NCBI GenBank assembly: GCA_964623885.1
Contig: CAZUVM010000227.1
Coordinates: forward strand, 65,384 to 129,383
From: CAZUVM01 sp964623885
GTDB taxonomy: Bacteria > Verrucomicrobiota > Verrucomicrobiia > Limisphaerales > UBA8199
Length of the DNA: 64,000 nucleotides
Reading direction: 5' to 3'
How positions within the stretch are numbered: the stretch's first letter is position 1; each line of letters opens with the position of its first letter. This document shows, piece after piece, positions 60,405-64,000 of the stretch. The notes under the pieces were generated by a model. The model saw nothing but the letters and a program-made list of their open reading frames with translations. It ran no database searches and was not told the origin of the DNA. The position numbers and the translations under genes were made by a program.

Positions 60405-61423
60405 TGTGGTTTAGTCTGCGCTGGCAGTTTATCGCGCAAACGCTGCGCCAGGACTTCAGCCGCCTTGAGCGACGAAGCCCCATGGACGCCCGCCACCAGA
60501 TTGCCGGCACTGAACAGCAACTCGGTCCCGTCCATTATTTCGACCCGCCGCTCCGATCCGCTGCCGCCGTTCAATTCCTTCCCGCCGTTTCCGAGCAAAA
60601 AGGCCGCGTAAGCATCACGCACATGTGCCGCCTCCGTTGGGCTTGAGCAGGTTGTTAGAAAGGCGGTCGCCTCTACCTCGTTGATGCGATAACGAGCGGT
60701 GAAGACATTCCTGAGGCCGTCGAAGCCAAAGGCGTCGGCTATTTGCAGCGTTTGGCTGTTGGGCAATAGATCCTCCTCGGGAAACAGGTCCAATTCGGAA
60801 ATTCGACTGTGACTCGACGAATCGGAAGCGACGAACGCCGAAGCCATTTCCAGGACGGCATTGACCAGGCGCTCATTGGCATCTGAAGCAACCGCCTCCA
60901 CATAGTTGCTGCCGGAAACAAGGTAGACGGCGTTCTGAGTGCGATAGGCGTAGTTCGCAAGCTTGAGCGGTTGGCCTTCCGCTCGACGTTGCGTTGTGAA
61001 AACAGAAAAGGCGCTGGGCAGGCTGTGCATTTCGTACACGAACCACTCGAACCACAGGTCGTGAGTATCCTTGAGCGCAAACCGCTGACAGTGCATTTGC
61101 CCAAAACCTGCCGCGAGGTACAACTCCGCTTTGCCATCGATCTTGTCGTAAAGATTGTCGGCGTTAAAGGATTCGGCGGCGCCCAAGGGCTCCAGTTGCG
61201 AGGGAATCGCTGAGGCACTCGCCAAAGACGATGATCGGGCATTTGATGGGCATGCATCACGCGCGATAAGGACAGCCGGGTTGAAGGAGGCCTGGCGCAA
61301 TCCGACGCCGACGGCAATTACTGCCAGGACTGCCAGAATAATGAGGCTGGCGACGCGTTCAGCCCGTCCCACGGTACAGCCGGGCGGGGGCCGAATGCCG
61401 GAGGCTGGCCTGTCCGCAATCAT
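60401..61423 (-). CDS. DUF6599-like exported protein, first gene of the redox operon
   Basis: A 340-residue protein with one N-terminal transmembrane or signal segment (VASLIILAVLAVIAVGVGLRQ). The body has ESFNADNLYDKIDGKAELYLAAGFGQMHCQRFAL, WFEWFVYEMHSLPSAFSVFTTQRRAEG and the C-terminal FGFDGLRNVFTARYRINEVEATAFL. I recall this pattern as DUF6599, a family seen beside DUF362 and 4Fe-4S proteins; this was not checked. The stop overlaps the DUF362 start (ATGA). Residues to test for ligand binding cannot be named. Confidence 0.75.
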   Translation of the reverse strand: MIADRPASGIRPPPGCTVGRAERVASLIILAVLAVIAVGVGLRQASFNPAVLIARDACPSNARSSSLASASAIPSQLEPLGAAESFNADNLYDKIDGKAELYLAAGFGQMHCQRFALKDTHDLWFEWFVYEMHSLPSAFSVFTTQRRAEGQPLKLANYAYRTQNAVYLVSGSNYVEAVASDANERLVNAVLEMASAFVASDSSSHSRISELDLFPEEDLLPNSQTLQIADAFGFDGLRNVFTARYRINEVEATAFLTTCSSPTEAAHVRDAYAAFLLGNGGKELNGGSGSERRVEIMDGTELLFSAGNLVAGVHGASSLKAAEVLAQRLRDKLPAQTKPQ

Positions 61424-61499
61424 CTCGCGCAGCCTGCCGTACCGCGCGCCCTGCAGACTCGCCCGGTTTTGTCATTTCCTTAGCAACAATTGCGGAAGG

Positions 61500-63719
61500 C
61501 TAATTCTCGAGCAACCACTGCGCCACCTCAGCCTCTTGTTCTTTTGCACCTGCTTTGCTCAGAACGATATCGGCGTGGGCTAAGTGATAAACTCGCTCCA
61601 CCAGTGCCGGAGTTTTGTCTGCCTCACCGGACAGCCAAAGTTTTCCCGGTGCTCCCAAGGCGAGCAGCGCGGTCAAATCGCCGTACTTAGCCGCGCCAGG
61701 CAGAAAATTCACGTCCTGGAGATCGGTCAAGCCGGCGAACCGAAATCCGCCGGCATCCACGGCGAGACATCGAATTGCGCTGCCCGCCTGGGCTTTAGCG
61801 GCAGCAGCCCACGCGGCCGCGCCATTAAGCCCGACCACATCCACGGCTTTGCCGCCGCTCAGATCGTGAGAGGCGTATTCCAGTGCGGTTAGAACATCCT
61901 GAACCCGCTGCGCAAACAAGGTGTAGTTATACCCGAAAGTATACGCCCCGGCTTCACGCGGATTTTTCACGCGGCGGGATTGCCGCATCGGCTGGCCGTC
62001 AGCAAGAAACTCGCCCTGATAGAGCAAATCCACGCCCATCACGGTTGTTCCCGAGCTAAGCAATTCCTGAATTCCGTGTCGCAGACACGGTGGGCCATTT
62101 TCATTTTTTGCGTACAATCCGTTTTTGCCATCAGCACTCAGCCACAAAACCGTCGGCGCCTTCGGTCGTTTCGGCAGGAGAACAATGGCGGGCAACTCTT
62201 CACCGCGCGCCTCATTGCGCAAGAGCCCGGCCTTTTCCGCGTAATCGCCGCGATCGATGGCTCTTACGGAGTGAAATTTCACGCCTCCCGCATCTTCGAG
62301 CCGCCGGCCAAGAATGACATCATACGCGCCACCGTAAATTCTGCGGAACTGTTCGAGCGAGCCCTGCGATTCTGCGAGCAGCTTCTGGTCGCGGTCATTG
62401 ATCCAGCGCAGCAGTTTGCGTTCAAAATCAGGTCCGCCAGCCGGCTGCGGATGTTGCTCGTCCCAAACGGAAAGTTCCTGGCGCCTCGAGACTGTGTAAT
62501 CTCCCTCAACAATCGGCTCGGGCACCCCAAGCTTCAGCTTCTGATTGAACCACTGGTACATGGCAGCACGGCTCACGTAATTGTAGTTATGGCCAAACTG
62601 AAGCAGCGGGGTCAGGCTTACGTTATCGGGCGCGCCGAGCATGGCAAAATGCTGTTGGAGTTCGGGAAAGCCTTTGGTCGGCATCTCATGCGTCCAGTCA
62701 TTGGCCGCCGTCATGCCCAGCGGCTTGGGAGCAAACAGCGCCGCGATCTCCACGTTTCCGGTGTCCACGCGCAATAACGATGCGTTCTCGCACGTGCAAC
62801 CGCCCTGCATTGCCGTCGAAACCATCACCGCCGGGAAAGCGACCGCCGGCCGGGGATCCAGCGCGCACAGGATAAAGGTCTGAGTGCCGCCGCCGCTCGC
62901 GCCGGTCACGCCAATGCGCTTCGGGTCCACGTCAGGCAAGCTCGCAACAAAATCAAGCGAACGAATGGAGTTCCAGATCTGCAGGCCCATCACACTTTGC
63001 AAATGCGCTTCTGCTTGCGGGCTGAACAGCCCCCAGTTTTCGGCCGCATTCATCTCCGGCCGTTGATGGCTGAACCCGTGCGCCAGGCTTTCGGGAATTT
63101 GCACGCTATCGGCGTAACCAATCATGTCGTAATGGAAAACGACGCATCCCATTCGCGCCAATTCCACGCAACGGGCCTGCAACAAAGTGCGCCCGCCCTC
63201 CGCAAATTTTTCTTCACCACGGGCTATTGCCTGCCGCACTTCTTCGGGGCTGTTATCCATGAAACGGCCGTTTCTCCAGTGCCCGTGTGGCGAGAGGATT
63301 GCCGGGAATTTGCCCTTTCGTGCCGTGGGCCGATACAAATTGCCGGTAACGAAAAATCCCGGAACGCTCTCGAAGTAGACTTTTTCGATTGTGTAGTCGG
63401 GCCGATCCACTCGGCCATGGATCACGGCATTAAGCGGGGTCTTCGGCGGCATCGGCCATAGCCCTAGTGCGACCTGGAGTTCACGGCGGACGCGCTCGGC
63501 TCGGACCGCCCATTCGGCGGGAGTGGCGCAAGGTTTGAAAGGGAAATAGCCGTCGAGATCCCTCAATGGCCCGAGCCGCACGTCGTTCGGCAACTGTCCG
63601 GGAGGCAGCGCGCGCGGCGGTTCCTCCTGCGCAATCCCTGGAATAGCAGCCGCGTTGAGCAGTAAGCAGCAAATCAACATGGCAAAGCAGCCTGGACGTA
63701 TGTGAAATGTTTCGCTCAT
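61500..63719 (-). CDS. Exported tandem alpha/beta-hydrolase (acetyl-xylan-esterase-like)
   Basis: A 739-residue exported protein with a signal peptide (ARNC-terminal text CFAMLICCLLLNAAAIPGIAQ, residues 11-31). The first hydrolase domain (about 100-400) has LYRPTARKGKFPAILSPHGHW, VVFHYDMIGYADS, the nucleophile Ser275 in IGVTGASGGGTQTF and the text of dienelactone-hydrolase or acetyl-xylan-esterase-like enzymes. A second alpha/beta-hydrolase-like part (about 480-739) has DVVGLNGAAAWAAAA in place of G-x-S-x-G, so Ser is replaced by Asn and it is probably catalytically dead. The likely role is removing esters from plant or algal polysaccharides. Confidence 0.82.
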   Translation of the reverse strand: MSETFHIRPGCFAMLICCLLLNAAAIPGIAQEEPPRALPPGQLPNDVRLGPLRDLDGYFPFKPCATPAEWAVRAERVRRELQVALGLWPMPPKTPLNAVIHGRVDRPDYTIEKVYFESVPGFFVTGNLYRPTARKGKFPAILSPHGHWRNGRFMDNSPEEVRQAIARGEEKFAEGGRTLLQARCVELARMGCVVFHYDMIGYADSVQIPESLAHGFSHQRPEMNAAENWGLFSPQAEAHLQSVMGLQIWNSIRSLDFVASLPDVDPKRIGVTGASGGGTQTFILCALDPRPAVAFPAVMVSTAMQGGCTCENASLLRVDTGNVEIAALFAPKPLGMTAANDWTHEMPTKGFPELQQHFAMLGAPDNVSLTPLLQFGHNYNYVSRAAMYQWFNQKLKLGVPEPIVEGDYTVSRRQELSVWDEQHPQPAGGPDFERKLLRWINDRDQKLLAESQGSLEQFRRIYGGAYDVILGRRLEDAGGVKFHSVRAIDRGDYAEKAGLLRNEARGEELPAIVLLPKRPKAPTVLWLSADGKNGLYAKNENGPPCLRHGIQELLSSGTTVMGVDLLYQGEFLADGQPMRQSRRVKNPREAGAYTFGYNYTLFAQRVQDVLTALEYASHDLSGGKAVDVVGLNGAAAWAAAAKAQAGSAIRCLAVDAGGFRFAGLTDLQDVNFLPGAAKYGDLTALLALGAPGKLWLSGEADKTPALVERVYHLAHADIVLSKAGAKEQEAEVAQWLLEN

Positions 63720-63737
63720 AATTTTTTAAGGCGTTGA

Positions 63738-63755
63738 GCCGGCAAGGATACCGGC
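63738..63755. repeat. Small hairpin GCCGG-N8-CCGGC
   Basis: GCCGG (63738-63742) pairs with CCGGC (63751-63755) in a stretch reading GGATACCGGCGCTCC, which I recall as another dispersed repeat in this group. It lies just upstream of the hydrolase gene start. Confidence 0.45.
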
Positions 63756-63884
63756 GCTCCCAGGAACCTTTCGTGCATAATTGGGAGAGTATTCGCTGGC
63801 TCCACCAACGCCAAGATACATCCAGGGTTTTTGGGCCAAAATCACCTAACCACAAAGAACGCAGCGCGGCAAAGCCGCAACCGA

Positions 63885-63986
63885 GGAACGCCGGCTTTAG
63901 CCGGCAGCAAGCCATAAACGTCGATATTCGTCGATTCCTGGCCACAACCCCGGTCGGACGTTCCTGCCGGCTAAAGCCGGCGTTCC
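63885..63986. repeat. Inverted-repeat element, family E
   Basis: The 23-base arm 63885-63907 (GGAACGCCGGCTTTAGCCGG...) is the exact reverse complement of 63964-63986. Each arm is itself nearly palindromic (GCCGGCTTTAGCCGGC). The arms enclose a 56-base spacer. No gene is supported from 63720 to the end of the window. Confidence 0.8.
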
Positions 63987-64000
63987 GACCGCCTGAAGAT

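Noticed and set aside
63481..63945. 154-codon open frame on the minus strand at the end of the window
   Set aside because: It runs through the start of the hydrolase gene in another frame and through the family E repeat; its first residues (RRLKPAFLGCG-like) are translated repeat.
1..64000. tRNA, rRNA, CRISPR arrays, transposases, prophage genes
   Set aside because: I looked for them and saw none. tRNA genes are hard to exclude without a covariance search.

Overview
The window is GC-rich bacterial chromosome that reads as a free-living or particle-associated member of the Verrucomicrobiota (Pedosphaera/Limisphaera-like). This is inferred from the mix of families: planctomycete/verrucomicrobial cytochrome proteins (DUF1592, DUF1549/DUF1553) paired with Tat-exported DUF1552/DUF1501 proteins, [22 protein letters not shown]-type pseudopilins, a two-component propeller sensor, a sulfatase, Tat-exported Gfo/Idh/MocA and aldo/keto reductase proteins, and many dispersed palindromic intergenic repeats. 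No rRNA, tRNA, CRISPR array, transposase or phage gene was recognised.

Layout. 0.4-5.0 kb: a galactose-type uptake and entry block (SSS symporter, small membrane protein, galM, galK). 5.1-6.1 kb: a GDP-mannose 3,5-epimerase-like enzyme. 6.3-9.8 kb: DUF1592 cytochrome plus DUF1552 pair. 9.8-13.2 kb: pseudopilin, small lipoprotein-like protein and a large unknown protein. 13.2-17.0 kb: NarL-type regulator and propeller histidine kinase. 17.2-22.8 kb: DUF4412 protein, beta-CASP nuclease and AddB. 22.8-29.8 kb: NagX-like membrane acyltransferase, cyclophilin, sulfatase, a broken GxxExxY nuclease inside repeats, and a beta-helix protein. 30.2-34.8 kb: radical SAM protein with a STAS-like tail, GH5 glycosidase and a choice-of-anchor-D protein. 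35.1-41.7 kb: DUF1549/DUF1553, DUF1501 and a DUF2231-cytochrome-LRR-YHS fusion. 41.9-44.8 kb: ROK kinase, thiol-disulfide protein, Gfo/Idh/MocA oxidoreductase. 45-52.8 kb: infC, a frameshifted secreted-protein remnant, lactonase, GH42, DUF721 protein, PfkB-family kinase, efp. 52.9-63.7 kb: DUF885 peptidase, nadB, a redox operon (aldo/keto reductase, NapH/NapG-like polyferredoxin fusion, DUF362, DUF6599-like) and a tandem alpha/beta hydrolase.

Functionally the region is rich in sugar and polysaccharide handling (galM/galK, GH42, GH5, sulfatase, ROK and PfkB kinases, esterase-like hydrolase, beta-helix protein) and in exported redox proteins with c-type haem or Fe-S motifs. Housekeeping genes (infC, efp, nadB, addB, a DUF721/DciA-like gene) are scattered between them and not in their usual E. 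coli or Bacillus clusters.

The most unusual material is between genes. At least seven families of palindromic or tandem repeats occupy intergenic gaps. One family (32726-32867 and 38296-38414) has an outer stem and two inner hairpins, with compensatory and wobble-compatible differences between its two copies. Another (88-172 and 29888-29980) is present twice in opposite orientation. Other points worth a second look are a GH42 enzyme with glycine in place of the acid/base glutamate, an EF-P whose tip residue is Asn, and a polyferredoxin with an internal twin-arginine segment. All family assignments come from reading motifs by eye; none was checked against a database.
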